A stretch of DNA of 64,000 nucleotides from Pseudomonadota bacterium (GTDB lineage: Bacteria > Pseudomonadota > Alphaproteobacteria > Dongiales > Dongiaceae), in the NCBI GenBank assembly GCA_021792365.1, contig JAJYUT010000003.1, positions 186,001 through 250,000 of the forward strand, in the 5' to 3' direction. The position numbers were made by a program, and so were the translations under genes. The notes below the pieces were generated by a model that was not told the DNA's origin, did no database searches, and saw nothing but the letters and a program-made list of their open reading frames with translations. Position 1 is the stretch's first letter, and the number at the start of each line of letters is the position of its first letter. Shown here piece after piece: positions 7,966-17,016 of this stretch.

Positions 7966-9840
7966 TCAAAGGAAATGCCGTTGCGTTTCGGCGCGCCGGC
8001 GCTCATAACCGCGCCGCAGTTCGCCGATCTCTGCATTCTGCGCCACCGAAGGCGGCGCGATGTCCCAGAAGGTATGTTTGGTGCCGACTGACATGGCGTG
8101 CGGCGCCACCTCGATGACGATGACATTCACGCCCGGCGCGGCATCGGCCGCCTGCAGCGCCACCGTCAGAGCTTCGGGCGTGCTCACCCGCTGCTCCTTC
8201 GCGCCCAGGCTCTTCGCATTCGCCGCCAGATCGATCGACATGTAGGGGCCATTGAGCTGGCCCTCATTGTCGCGGCCTCGGAACTCGGTCGAAAAGCCGG
8301 CGCCAGTGGTCAGGCGCTGCAAGTCGCGGATGATCTGGTAACCCTTGTTGTCGAAGATACAGATCGTCAGCTTGATGTTCTCGCGCACCGCGACCAGCAG
8401 ATCGCTGGGGTTCATCAGATAGGTGCCGTCGCCGATGCAGACATAGACGTTCTGCTCTCCGGCTAGACACAAGCCGAGGGCCGAGGGAATCTCGTAGGTC
8501 ATGCAGGAGAAGCCGAATTCCAGGTGGCAGCGCTTGGCATTGCGGCTGTCCCACAGCTTGTTGATGTCGCCCGGCAGGCTACCGGCGGCGCTCACCACAT
8601 AGGAATCGCCCCGCGCCGCGTCGTTCACGATCTTCAGGGCTTGCGCCTGGGTCATCTGCGCTCCGCTCTGCGGCACCAGCGTGGGCTCCACCTTGGCCGC
8701 CCATTCCTGGGCCGCGCGCTCGCGCTCCTTGTTCCAAGCCACGATCGGCGCCACACCCGCAGCGCGCGCGGCCCGCGCCAGGGCTACGAGCCCGACGCGG
8801 GCGTCGGCCAGGATGTATTCCGCCGACATCTTGATGGCGTCGCGGCCGGCCAGGTTGATCGAGGCGAACTTCGCCGCCGGGTTCTGAAACAGCGTCTGCG
8901 AGCAGGTAGTGACGTCGGTGAGCCGCGTGCCGACCGCCAGGACCAGGTCCGCCTGCGAGGCCAACTCATTGGCCGCGACATTGCCGGCGACGCCTAGCGC
9001 GCCGACAGCCAGCGGCGATTCCGCCGGCATGGTGCTACGGCCGGCAACGGTCTCGACGACCGGAATGCCGAATTCCTCGGCGAAGGCGCGCAGTTCGGCC
9101 TCGGCCTCAGAATAATAGACCCCGCCGCCGCTGATGAGCAGCGGACGCGACGCCTTGCGCAGCAGGGCGAGCACCCGATCGACCTGCGCCTGCTCGGGTG
9201 GGCGCCGTTCGACATGCCAGACGCGCTTGGCGAAGAACTCTTCTGGATAGTCGGTGGCTTCGGTCTGGGTGTCCTGGCAGATAGAGATGGTCACCGCGCC
9301 GGTGTCGGCGGGGCTGGTCAGGACGCGCATCGCTTCCAGAAGCGAGGGAATGATCTGCTCGGGGCGCGAGATCTTATCGTAGAAGGCGCTGACCGCACGG
9401 AAGCCGTCCGCCACCGAGAGGTCGAAATTGGTGGCGTGCTCCAGCTGCTGCAGGACCACGCCCTGGCGCCGCGAGGCGTAGTGGTCGGAGGTCAGCAGCA
9501 GCACCGGCACGCGCTGCACCGTCGCACCGGCAGCACCGGTATACATGTTGGCCGTGCCGGGGCCGATGGAGGCGGTACAGACCATCGTCGCAAGGCGCCT
9601 GCGCGCGCGGGCGTAGCCAACCGCCATGTGCACCATGCTCTGCTCATGGAACGGCTGGTAGAAGGGCACTTGGCCGCCTTCCTGCGCGAACCCCTGCCCG
9701 AGGCCGGAGAGATTGCCGTGGCCGAAAATCCCGCAGGCGCCGCCGATCAGGCGCTGCTCACGGCCATCGCGCTCGCTCCACTGGTTCATCAGAAATCTCA
9801 CGACAGCCTGGCCGGTCGTGAGCCGGACGGTAGTCACCAT
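7966..9840 (-). CDS. iolD: 3D-(3,5/4)-trihydroxycyclohexane-1,2-dione hydrolase (IolD), TPP-dependent
   Basis: A 624-residue thiamine-diphosphate enzyme of the acetolactate-synthase superfamily. IolD opens the ring of the trihydroxycyclohexanedione made during myo-inositol breakdown. The N-terminal PYR domain has RLIGGACGIFGHGN and the catalytic Glu region PFYQPFHEQSMVHMA. The C-terminal PP domain has the cofactor motif GDGTYLMNPSDLLVAVRENI followed by FDNKGY. The ATG at 9840 (MVTTVRLTTGQAVV) matches the IolD N-terminus and follows GGAAGG; an in-frame ATG at 9894 exists. No iolB, iolC or iolE is in the window, so this copy may serve a related cyclitol or cyclic dione. The gene probably leads the transporter operon. 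Confidence 0.85.
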   Translation of the reverse strand: MVTTVRLTTGQAVVRFLMNQWSERDGREQRLIGGACGIFGHGNLSGLGQGFAQEGGQVPFYQPFHEQSMVHMAVGYARARRRLATMVCTASIGPGTANMYTGAAGATVQRVPVLLLTSDHYASRRQGVVLQQLEHATNFDLSVADGFRAVSAFYDKISRPEQIIPSLLEAMRVLTSPADTGAVTISICQDTQTEATDYPEEFFAKRVWHVERRPPEQAQVDRVLALLRKASRPLLISGGGVYYSEAEAELRAFAEEFGIPVVETVAGRSTMPAESPLAVGALGVAGNVAANELASQADLVLAVGTRLTDVTTCSQTLFQNPAAKFASINLAGRDAIKMSAEYILADARVGLVALARAARAAGVAPIVAWNKERERAAQEWAAKVEPTLVPQSGAQMTQAQALKIVNDAARGDSYVVSAAGSLPGDINKLWDSRNAKRCHLEFGFSCMTYEIPSALGLCLAGEQNVYVCIGDGTYLMNPSDLLVAVRENIKLTICIFDNKGYQIIRDLQRLTTGAGFSTEFRGRDNEGQLNGPYMSIDLAANAKSLGAKEQRVSTPEALTVALQAADAAPGVNVIVIEVAPHAMSVGTKHTFWDIAPPSVAQNAEIGELRRGYERRRAETQRHFL

Positions 9841-9940
9841 TCCCCTGATCCCTTCCTGCCCGGCGGTTGCGCCGGCCGTGCCGGCTTGCTTCATTGCTTC
9901 GCGGATCGGTCCGGCGACGATCCGCGTTTCTTAAATACCG

Positions 9941-9974
9941 TAACACGTGTTTCTAATAATGCAACATGTGTTTC
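9941..9974. promoter_or_regulatory. Direct repeat, candidate operator upstream of iolD
   Basis: Two 13-base near-copies, taacacgtgtttc (9941-9953) and caacatgtgtttc (9962-9974), start exactly 21 bases apart, two helical turns. The first contains the palindrome aacacgtgtt. They lie in the 246-base gap between the IclR-type gene and iolD, a natural place for that regulator to bind. The binding assignment is inference. Confidence 0.4.
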
Positions 9975-10086
9975 AGATATGTCCAATAATTTGAGAACGC
10001 AGGGTGCTGCTGCGGGCGGGCTGCCTGCTTTGCTGGCGGAGATCAGGCCGCGCGTTGAATGGGGTTCAGCGCAGAGCAGGGCTTGA

Positions 10087-10929
10087 TCAGCGAACCGAAT
10101 CGGAGCCGAAAAGAGCTTTCTCGATGTTGCGCGCAGCTTCGACGACGCGGGCGATGGCTTCGTATTGCTGGTCGACCGCGCCCTTCAGATGCGCGGCAAC
10201 CAGCGAGATGCCGATCGAAGCGCGCGGATAGCCATGCTGGTCGAGAATCGGGCAAGCGATGCAGGTGACCTGCTCATTGCCCTCGCCGCGATCGAACGAG
10301 ACGCCGGAATCGCGGATCGCCTTGGCTTCCTTGTCCAGCGCCGCGAGGTTGCGCAAAGTCCGCTCGGTGTGACGTTCGAACTTCAGCTTCTGGCCCATCT
10401 CCCGTCGTTCCCGCTCGGGCAGGTTCGCGTAGATCGCCTTGCCCACCGCGCTGGAATAGAGCGGCTCAAGATCGCCCACCGCCTGCTTGACCGCGACTTT
10501 GGCCGGCGACTTCACTACTTCAACCAAAATGGCCTGAATGCCGTGGAGAATCGCCAGATGGGACCATTGGCCCGAGCTATGGGCAAGTTCGATAAGCGCC
10601 GGGCGCACCTGCTCGATCATCTGCTCGACCACCGGTGCCAAGCGCGGCAGCGCCAGAAGCTTAGGGCCGATGGAGTAGACCTTGAAGGATTCGTTGCGCG
10701 AGATGAAGCCCTCGGCCTCCAGCGTGCGCAGGAAACGCAAGGCGGCGCTGCGGTCCATCTGGAACTCTTCGGCGACGTCGCGCAGGCGAACCAGGCGGCT
10801 CGACTTAACCACATACTCGAGAACCCGCAGGCCGCGGGCCAGCGTGCTCAGCGTTCCGGTTGAGAATCCCTCATTCGAGGCGCTCTTCTCGCGCGTTTCG
10901 GAATTGCCACGAGGCTTGGGGCTTGCCAT
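10087..10929 (-). CDS. IclR-family transcriptional regulator
   Basis: A 280-residue regulator. The N-terminal winged helix (about residues 25-90) shows TLARGLRVLEYV, then LRDVAEEFQMDRSAALRFLRTLEAEGFI. The C-terminal IclR effector domain (about 100-270) includes PLYSSAVGKAIYANLPE, the DRGEGNEQVTCIACPI strand and PRASIGISL. It lies upstream of iolD in the same direction and next to the divergent Gfo/Idh and aldehyde-dehydrogenase genes, so it is the likely local regulator of this block. The effector is unknown. Confidence 0.88.
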   Translation of the reverse strand: MASPKPRGNSETREKSASNEGFSTGTLSTLARGLRVLEYVVKSSRLVRLRDVAEEFQMDRSAALRFLRTLEAEGFISRNESFKVYSIGPKLLALPRLAPVVEQMIEQVRPALIELAHSSGQWSHLAILHGIQAILVEVVKSPAKVAVKQAVGDLEPLYSSAVGKAIYANLPERERREMGQKLKFERHTERTLRNLAALDKEAKAIRDSGVSFDRGEGNEQVTCIACPILDQHGYPRASIGISLVAAHLKGAVDQQYEAIARVVEAARNIEKALFGSDSVR

Positions 10930-11131
10930 TCAACGACCGTCAGCTCTTTCGGCTGGACATAGTGACTGGAGATAACTTCCAGGTGGAATTCCTGGCGCCG
11001 AGAATCACGGCGGGACTCCACAGTGGTGGATAATAATGGAACATCCAGCGCATGGCAAAGGCCAGCGTCGCATCCTGCGGCGCCGCCCGGAGAAGAGTGC
11101 CTCCGATTGTGACGTGTCTGCCTCGCTACGC

Positions 11132-12205
11132 TCAGCGCGTCGCGAATTCCACCGCCTTGCCGGTCCGCCCGGATTCCTCCGCCGCGATCGAGAAGCGCAG
11201 GATGTCCCGGCCCTGCTGCACGGTCAACAGCGGCGCGCCGCCGCCGGTCAGGACGCCGATATAGTGGCGCACGGATTGGACAAAGCTCGCCTCCCAGCCG
11301 GTGGCCATGTTGTGGAAAGTCTTCACGGTGCCGTCCCGGTAGAGCATCACAGGCGGCGGGTCGCCGATGCGCCCATGGCCGCAGTTTATCCACAGCACAC
11401 CCTTGGTGCCGGTGATCTCCACCCGGTCATCCTGCGCGTAGTGCTTGGTGATGATCTCAAGCTCCGGCGAATACACGATCTCGAGGTTTCCCATGCGGTT
11501 GCCGGGGAAGCGGAACGAGATCATCGCCGGCGCATCGAACACAAAGCCTTCGGGCGTCGTGGTTTCGCCGATGAAGGCGTGGATCACTTCGGGATTGCCC
11601 ATGAAATACCAGGCCAGAGCGAAGTGATGATGGCCGTCATCGAACACCAGCGGCCCGCCGCCGGCCAGGTGGCGGCTCTGCCGCCAAGCATCCGAGCTTG
11701 GCGGGATGGTCCAACCGGTCCTGGGGTCACCGGGGTTGCTCTTGACCCGGATGGTCAGGGGCTCGCCGATGGCGCCGGCATCGACCAACTCCTTCGCCTT
11801 CATGACCGGCGGGTAGAAAATGAAGTTCTCGAACACCCGAAACGGCCGTCCCGCGGCCTCCGCTGCATTCACCAGGGTATTGGCCTCGTCCATGCTCATG
11901 CACATCGGCTTCTGCAGCGAAACCGCCTTGCCGGCGGCAATGGCCGCCAACGCCGTGGACAGATGCAAATGGTGCGGCAGCAGGATCTCCACCATGTCGA
12001 CATCGGGGTCGGCCAGGAGGTCCTGCACATCGGTGTAGATCCGCGCCTCGTCGACGCCCCATTTGCGCGCGCGCGCGTTGGCCAGGTCGGGATCGCGGTC
12101 GCAGAGGGCCACGATCTGGGCCTTGGGATTGTCGACATACTCGACGGCGTGAAGATCGGAAATCCGGCCGGTGCCGATGATCCCCACGCGCACAGAACTG
12201 AGCAT
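11132..12205 (-). CDS. Gfo/Idh/MocA-family NAD(P)-dependent oxidoreductase
   Basis: A 357-residue dehydrogenase. The N-terminal Rossmann fold carries GIIGTGRIS and the family signature LQKPMCMSMDEANTLV, in which the usual EKP is QKP; the Lys is kept. The C-terminal half has the GFO_IDH_MocA substrate domain, with a possible catalytic His in DDGHHHFALAWYFMG. Members oxidise sugars, inositols or cyclitols. The ATG at 12205 follows GGGGAG. The frame is open further upstream, but that part lies in the promoter region. It diverges from the aldehyde dehydrogenase gene and fits an inositol- or cyclitol-type pathway with iolD. Confidence 0.87.
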   Translation of the reverse strand: MLSSVRVGIIGTGRISDLHAVEYVDNPKAQIVALCDRDPDLANARARKWGVDEARIYTDVQDLLADPDVDMVEILLPHHLHLSTALAAIAAGKAVSLQKPMCMSMDEANTLVNAAEAAGRPFRVFENFIFYPPVMKAKELVDAGAIGEPLTIRVKSNPGDPRTGWTIPPSSDAWRQSRHLAGGGPLVFDDGHHHFALAWYFMGNPEVIHAFIGETTTPEGFVFDAPAMISFRFPGNRMGNLEIVYSPELEIITKHYAQDDRVEITGTKGVLWINCGHGRIGDPPPVMLYRDGTVKTFHNMATGWEASFVQSVRHYIGVLTGGGAPLLTVQQGRDILRFSIAAEESGRTGKAVEFATR

Positions 12206-12344
12206 CAGAGGCTCCCCATTGGTTTGGCGTGCAAGGTTAACCCCAGCATCGCTCCCAGATAATCCGTTTCTAATTTCTTGTTGCATATATGTCAATATAT
12301 GTTTCACTATTTTTCACAAATGGACATGGACGGGAGTGCGGCAG
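12206..12344. promoter_or_regulatory. Divergent promoter region with AT-rich repeats
   Basis: This gap separates the leftward oxidoreductase from the rightward aldehyde dehydrogenase. It contains gtttctaat at 12266-12274, the same nonamer found at 9949-9957 upstream of iolD, and two atatatgt-type words (12285-12292 and 12295-12302), the second continuing as gtttcac. The shared words could be contacts for the IclR-type regulator. This is inference from short matches. Confidence 0.3.
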
Positions 12345-13784
12345 GTGTATGAGCGGTTCGGTCTCTGGATCCAAGGTGCATGGCGGCCAGCGCGCGACGG
12401 CCGCAGCCAGGTGGTGCTTGATCCCGCCGATGAAACCGTGCTTGGAGAAGTTCCCTGCGCATCGGCCGAGGACCTGGACGACGCGCTCGCAGCCGCGGCG
12501 CAAACCGCCCGATCATGGCGTGTCACACCGGCCTGGGAACGCTCCGCAATCCTGCGCCGCACCGCAGTCGAGCTCCGGGCGCGCGTGGACGAGGCAGCCG
12601 AATTCATGTCGCGGGAAACCGGCAAGCCGATCGCTGAAGCCCGCGGTGAAATGAATGCCGCGGTCGAGCAGTTCGACTGGCATGCCGACGAGGCACGCCG
12701 AGTCTTTGGCCATACGCTCGACGGCCGCGACCCGAATACCCGGCTCAACGTCAGGTATGATCCGGTCGGGCCGGTCGCGGCCTTCACCGCCTGGAATTTC
12801 CCCGCCCTACTCCCCGCGCGCAAGATCGCGGCCGCCCTTGCCGCGGGCTGCACCATCATCCTCAAGCCTTCGGAAGAAACGCCTTCGAGCGCATATTTCA
12901 TCGCCGAGGCGGCACATGCCGCCGGTCTGCCCGCTGGTGTCCTGAACGTCGTCACGGGCGATCCCGCGGGAATTGCCCAGCACCTGATTGGGTCTCCCAT
13001 CATCCGCAAGGTGTCTCTCACCGGGTCGGCGCGTGTCGGCAAAACACTGATGCGGATGAGCGCTGAGGGAATGAAGAAGATCACCATGGAGCTCGGTGGG
13101 CACGCTCCGGTTCTTGTTTTCGCCGATGCTGATCCAATCGCGGCGGGCGAAGCGTGCGCCCGCGCCAAGTTCCGCAATGCGGGACAAGTCTGCATCTCGC
13201 CCAGCCGGTTCTACGTGCATCGGTCCATCTACGAAGCTTTCGCTGCGGCGATGGTGCAGGCGGCACAGGCCCTGCGCATCGGTCGGGGCCTTGATACGGG
13301 TGTGGAATTCGGGCCGATGGTCAATGCGCGTGGCAGGGACCGCGCGGCGGCGCTGGTCGAGGACGCATGCGCGAGAGGCGCCCACTTGCTAACTGGCGGG
13401 AAAGCTCCGGCCGGCTTCGCGCGCGGCTTCTTCTATGAACCGACCATCCTTGGCAGCGTGCCAGATTCGGCTCGTATCATGCACGAAGAACCGTTCGGGC
13501 CGGTGGCGCCGCTTACCGCGTTCTCCGACTTCGACGAGGTCATCGCGCGCGCCAACAGCGTTCCCTTCGGTCTGGCGGGTTACCTGTTCTCGCGTTCCCT
13601 CGAAACGGCGATCCGCGCCTCGGAGGCCCTCGAGGTCGGCATGGTGGGCGTCAACGACCTCCTCATCGCGGCCGCGGAGATCCCCTTCGGCGGCATCAAG
13701 GATAGCGGCACCGGACGGGAAGGCGGCCGTCTGGGGATATTCGACTACCTCGCACCGAAATACGTGAAGTTGCGCATCGCCTAG
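12345..13784 (+). CDS. NAD(P)-dependent aldehyde dehydrogenase (succinate-semialdehyde-type)
   Basis: A 479-residue aldehyde dehydrogenase. Conserved elements are FTAWNFPALLPARKIAAAL, the GSARVGK cofactor loop, the general-base Glu in MELGGHAPV, the catalytic Cys in NAGQVCISPSRF, and the EEPFGPVAPL and PFGGIKDSGTGREGG motifs. Sequence style is closest to succinate-semialdehyde or glycolaldehyde dehydrogenases. The GTG at 12345 follows GGGAG by 8 bases and gives a family-like N-terminus; a second GTG at 12336 is in frame. It is 20 bases from the downstream dehydratase, so the two are probably co-transcribed to process a sugar- or cyclitol-derived aldehyde. Confidence 0.87.
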   Translation: MYERFGLWIQGAWRPARDGRSQVVLDPADETVLGEVPCASAEDLDDALAAAAQTARSWRVTPAWERSAILRRTAVELRARVDEAAEFMSRETGKPIAEARGEMNAAVEQFDWHADEARRVFGHTLDGRDPNTRLNVRYDPVGPVAAFTAWNFPALLPARKIAAALAAGCTIILKPSEETPSSAYFIAEAAHAAGLPAGVLNVVTGDPAGIAQHLIGSPIIRKVSLTGSARVGKTLMRMSAEGMKKITMELGGHAPVLVFADADPIAAGEACARAKFRNAGQVCISPSRFYVHRSIYEAFAAAMVQAAQALRIGRGLDTGVEFGPMVNARGRDRAAALVEDACARGAHLLTGGKAPAGFARGFFYEPTILGSVPDSARIMHEEPFGPVAPLTAFSDFDEVIARANSVPFGLAGYLFSRSLETAIRASEALEVGMVGVNDLLIAAAEIPFGGIKDSGTGREGGRLGIFDYLAPKYVKLRIA

Positions 13785-13804
13785 GCGGTGCACAGGAGGA
13801 CGGC

Positions 13805-15538
13805 ATGCAAAACCACGACCAGACCCGCCGAGGCCTTGCCCGCGGCCTGACCAACTACGGGGATCGGGATTTCAGCCTCTTCCTGCGGCGCTCATTTGCC
13901 AGCGCCATGGGCTATGGGCGCGAGATGCTGGACCGGCCGATCGTCGGCATCGCCCACTCAGCCAGCGGCTTCAACAACTGCCACCGGCATTTTCCGGACC
14001 TGATCGAGGCGGTGAAGCGCGGCGTGCTTACGGCCGGAGCGCTGCCCATCGAGTTTCCGACCATCTCGCTCGGCGAATCCTTCCTCAACCCAACGAGCCT
14101 CAAGTTCCGCAACCTGATGTCAATGGACGTGGAGGAGATGATCCGCGCCCAGCCCATGGATTCCGTGGTGCTGGTCGGCGGGTGCGACAAGACAGTCCCC
14201 GCGCAACTGATGGGCGCGGCATCGGCGGATATTCCGGCTATTCAGCTTGTCGCGGGGCCAATGTCGACCAGCAGGCATCGCGGCGAACGGCTCGGCGCCT
14301 GTACGGATTGCCGCCGATTCTGGGCCCAGCATCGCTCGGGAAATGTTGATGCGGAGGAAATCTCCGCAGTCGAGCAGCGGCTCGCATCCACGGCCGGTAC
14401 CTGCGCAGTAATGGGGACAGCCAGTACCATGGCATCGCTGGCGGAGGTCTTGGGGATGATGCCGGCCGGTGCGGCGGCAATTCCTGCAGTGGACGCCGAC
14501 CGCCTGCGCATGGCGGAAAGCACGGGGCGCATTGCCGTCTCGTTGATCGGGTCCGACCGGCGCCCGAGCCGCATTCTGACCGCGCGGGCCTTCGAGAACG
14601 CGGTCCGCCTGTTGCTGGCGCTCGGCGGCTCCACCAATGCCATCATCCATCTGGCCGCGATCGCTGGCCGTCTTGGCTTGTGCATCGACCTGGCGCAGAT
14701 GAACGCGCTCAGTGACACAACGCCCGTGCTGATCGATCTCAAGCCCACAGGCACCGGCTATATGCAAGATCTGCACGCCGCAGGCGGGATCCCTGCCGTC
14801 CTGCGCGAACTGCGCCCCCTCCTTCACCTGGACTGTATCACGGTGACCGGTGAGACAATTGGCGAGCGTATCGATGCCGCCAGTGACTGGGTCGATCGAG
14901 CGTTTGTCCGCCCCATGACAGATCCCATTCGAGAAACTGGCGGGCTCGTCGCTTTGTTCGGCAATCTTGCGCCGCAGGGTGCCGTCCTCAAGCGCGCCGC
15001 CGCCGACCCGACACTGTTTGAGCGCGAAGGTCGTGCAGTCGTATTTGAGTCGCTCGCCGATCTGGCGGCGCGGATCGACCATCCGGATCTGGACGTGACG
15101 CCGGATGATTTCCTGGTGCTGCAGAATGCCGGTCCCGCCAGCGAGGCGGCCATGCCCGAAGCAGGTTACCTGCCGATCCCGGCAAAGCTCGCCAAGGCCG
15201 GGATCAAGGATATGGTTCGCATCTCCGACGCCCGCATGAGCGGCACAGCCTATGGCACTGTCATCCTGCATGTGTCCCCCGATGCTGCGTCCGGCGGCAC
15301 GCTGGGGCTCGTCCGGAACGGGGACCGGATAAGGCTTAGTGTCGCCGACAGGACACTTGAACTCATCGTGGATGACCGAGAGCTAGTCCGACGCCGATCC
15401 AAAATCACCGCCCATGGACGTTCTGCATCTCGCGGGTATCAGCATCTATACGATGCCCACATTCTTCAGGCGAACGAAGGTTGCGATTTCGACTTCTTGC
15501 AAGCTGCGAAGATCTCATCCAGCGCATCACCGCGGTGA
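13805..15538 (+). CDS. IlvD/Edd-family dehydratase (sugar-acid dehydratase)
   Basis: A 577-residue Fe-S dehydratase. Motifs include VLVGGCDKTVPAQLMGA and GACTDCRRFW with the cluster-binding cysteines, GTCAVMGTASTMA, and the C-terminal ISDARMSGTAYGTVILHVSP. The family dehydrates dihydroxy acids (IlvD) or aldonic acids such as arabinonate and gluconate. Placement behind an aldehyde dehydrogenase and outside a branched-chain amino acid operon favours the aldonate type. The ATG follows AGGAGGA. Length matches L-arabinonate or pentonate dehydratases. Confidence 0.87.
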   Translation: MQNHDQTRRGLARGLTNYGDRDFSLFLRRSFASAMGYGREMLDRPIVGIAHSASGFNNCHRHFPDLIEAVKRGVLTAGALPIEFPTISLGESFLNPTSLKFRNLMSMDVEEMIRAQPMDSVVLVGGCDKTVPAQLMGAASADIPAIQLVAGPMSTSRHRGERLGACTDCRRFWAQHRSGNVDAEEISAVEQRLASTAGTCAVMGTASTMASLAEVLGMMPAGAAAIPAVDADRLRMAESTGRIAVSLIGSDRRPSRILTARAFENAVRLLLALGGSTNAIIHLAAIAGRLGLCIDLAQMNALSDTTPVLIDLKPTGTGYMQDLHAAGGIPAVLRELRPLLHLDCITVTGETIGERIDAASDWVDRAFVRPMTDPIRETGGLVALFGNLAPQGAVLKRAAADPTLFEREGRAVVFESLADLAARIDHPDLDVTPDDFLVLQNAGPASEAAMPEAGYLPIPAKLAKAGIKDMVRISDARMSGTAYGTVILHVSPDAASGGTLGLVRNGDRIRLSVADRTLELIVDDRELVRRRSKITAHGRSASRGYQHLYDAHILQANEGCDFDFLQAAKISSSASPR

Positions 15539-15782
15539 GCCGTTCAAACAGACGGCACACTCCCGCTACAAGGCATGAGGGCAGCTCTCGCAGAATCACG
15601 CTTCCGCGCAGATCAGAACGGTCACGACGCGCCGAAAACCCAGCCACGGGGTATGTCCACTCCTCCCATAAACGAGACATCGCTGGCGCGGCATCAAGGT
15701 CTCATTCGTGCCATAAGCCCGACATTCCTTCTCCTGCCGATGTCAAATCGAGCAGAGTGAATTATGCGAGTGTCCGGTCGGC

Positions 15783-15930
15783 ATCATGGTGCAGAAGGGC
15801 AACCCGAAGAACGTCAACGGCCTGGATGACCTATGCGGCTTGATCGTCGCATCGCAGACCGGGTATCGCAACGATCTATGCGAAAGAGCAGTCGGAGAAG
15901 TGCGCTGCGGAAGGACGCCCAGCAGATTCC
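15783..15930 (+). pseudogene. Frameshifted relic of an amino-acid ABC substrate-binding protein
   Basis: The forward strand reads IMVQKGNPKNVNGLDDLCG then LIVASQTG, which matches the 'lvpkGNPk-i--ldDLcGk-va-q-Gt' segment of family 3 periplasmic amino-acid-binding proteins. A shift of frame then gives IATIYAKEQSEKCAAEGRPA, matching the 'KqSekC-a-Gk-ai' continuation. Both N- and C-terminal parts are missing. It lies just before the helix-turn-helix relic and is best read as debris at a rearrangement junction. Confidence 0.5.
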
Positions 15931-16170
15931 GCGCCATCGGCGCAGCATCAGCGAGGAAAAGCGCAGCCTCGTACGCCACCTCTCCTCACCGGTTATGGCC
16001 ATGCCGCCGTTGTACGGCAGAGCGGCGTGTCAGGTGGAACGGTGAGCAAGCTTCGCCAGGATCTCAAAGCGAATCTGCGGCTTTATCGCAACACAGAGGG
16101 CCCGGTTTGCGTGCCGTCTGCGTGCCGCGACGACGAGACCGCTCAGACGATCCAGACTCTAGGCATTTGA
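15926..16170 (+). pseudogene. Helix-turn-helix relic, copy A (frameshifted)
   Basis: One frame gives HRRSISEEKRSLVRHL and another continues with VVRQSGVSGGTVSKLRQDLK, then RLYRNTEGPVCVP, before a TGA. The middle looks like a helix-turn-helix with GTVSKLRQDLK as recognition helix. The same protein is found at 41823-42060 (SIDEAKSTLVRQL, VVRQSGVGGTVGKISQQIK, RNTEGQTCLP), so the two loci hold diverged copies. This one needs a frameshift and has no clear start, hence a relic. It is followed by a tRNA-like scrap. The parent gene family is not recognised. Confidence 0.5.
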
Positions 16171-16180
16171 AAAAGAGTGG

Positions 16181-16199
16181 TGGGCCCGGCAGGACTCGA
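16181..16199 (-). other. tRNA 3'-end-like scrap (att-like), left copy
   Basis: The 19 bases tgggcccggcaggactcga match tggacccggcaggactcga at 42081-42099 at 18 of 19 positions, in the same orientation. Read on the minus strand they correspond to the T-arm and acceptor 3' end of a tRNA. Homology stops after this point. With the adjoining HTH relic it forms the left copy of a direct repeat that bounds about 26 kb. Confidence 0.45.
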
Positions 16200-16345
16200 C
16201 GCGGACGGTAGCGGACACAGTCATCGATCGGACGGGTCAGCCGGCATGGCAGATCATCCTGGAACCAACATCGATCGTTCGCGACTTCTGCCAGTTGCTG
16301 TCGCTGGCAAAACGGAGCGTTGAGAGTTGTCTCCAGGCCGCAGTC

Positions 16346-17008
16346 TTAGCCATCAAACAACTTCTTGAGCATCGACACTGCCGCATCAGGTGCGGTGAGA
16401 ACCGGTATATTGACCTTCTTGGCCACAACGCCGGCTGCACGAGAGGTAGAGAAATGCGCGAGCATGATCGCATCACAATCCTCCAACTCGGGAGCGCGGT
16501 CAGCGACCAGCCGGTTGTGGTCATCGGCCCGGCCCTTTCGCAAGAAGTCGATCGCGTCATCCACAAGTATCGTCCTCAGCCTCGCTTGCGAGCCGGTTTC
16601 CTGCACGAACTCCTGGAATTCGTCCGTCATTGTGCGAACGGCCGGCGCAAACGTCGCCAACATGCCGATGTTCTGCCCCTTGGCTATTGCCGCCTTGAAC
16701 ATGGCCTCGTTCGGCTTCAGGACGGGAATCGGAAGCTCCGCCCGCAGGCGATCGATCGCCGGTCCAAAGGCCGAGCAGGTGATCAGAATAGCCTGAGCGC
16801 CCATGCGCCATCCATATCGCCCGAAATCCACAAAGCGATGGATCATTTCTTGCGAAAGATCATCCTCCTTTGCGCGGTCGATCGTCAGGCCGTCATCGAG
16901 CAGGTTTACAAGCTCAACCTCAGCCCAGTTTCGCTCGAATGCCGCACGGATCGGGTCCATTGCGACCGGAGTCGCGTGGAGGAGTACGATGCGGGGTGGC
17001 TTGATCAC
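16346..17008 (-). CDS. Aspartate/glutamate racemase-superfamily protein
   Basis: A 220-residue protein with the Asp/Glu/hydantoin racemase fold. The first conserved Cys lies in AQAILITCSAFGPAIDRL. In the second half the position that is usually a second Cys is LEDCDAIMLAHFSTSRAAGV, where Ser/His replace the expected Cys, so true racemase activity is uncertain. The opening RIVLLHATPVAMDPI resembles arylmalonate-decarboxylase and maleate-isomerase-like members. It is the last gene of a leftward transporter and oxidase operon, 8 bases after the ModA-like protein, suggesting a role in converting a hydroxy or amino acid. Confidence 0.72.
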   Translation of the reverse strand: MIKPPRIVLLHATPVAMDPIRAAFERNWAEVELVNLLDDGLTIDRAKEDDLSQEMIHRFVDFGRYGWRMGAQAILITCSAFGPAIDRLRAELPIPVLKPNEAMFKAAIAKGQNIGMLATFAPAVRTMTDEFQEFVQETGSQARLRTILVDDAIDFLRKGRADDHNRLVADRAPELEDCDAIMLAHFSTSRAAGVVAKKVNIPVLTAPDAAVSMLKKLFDG

Positions 17009-17016
17009 TGAAGCTC

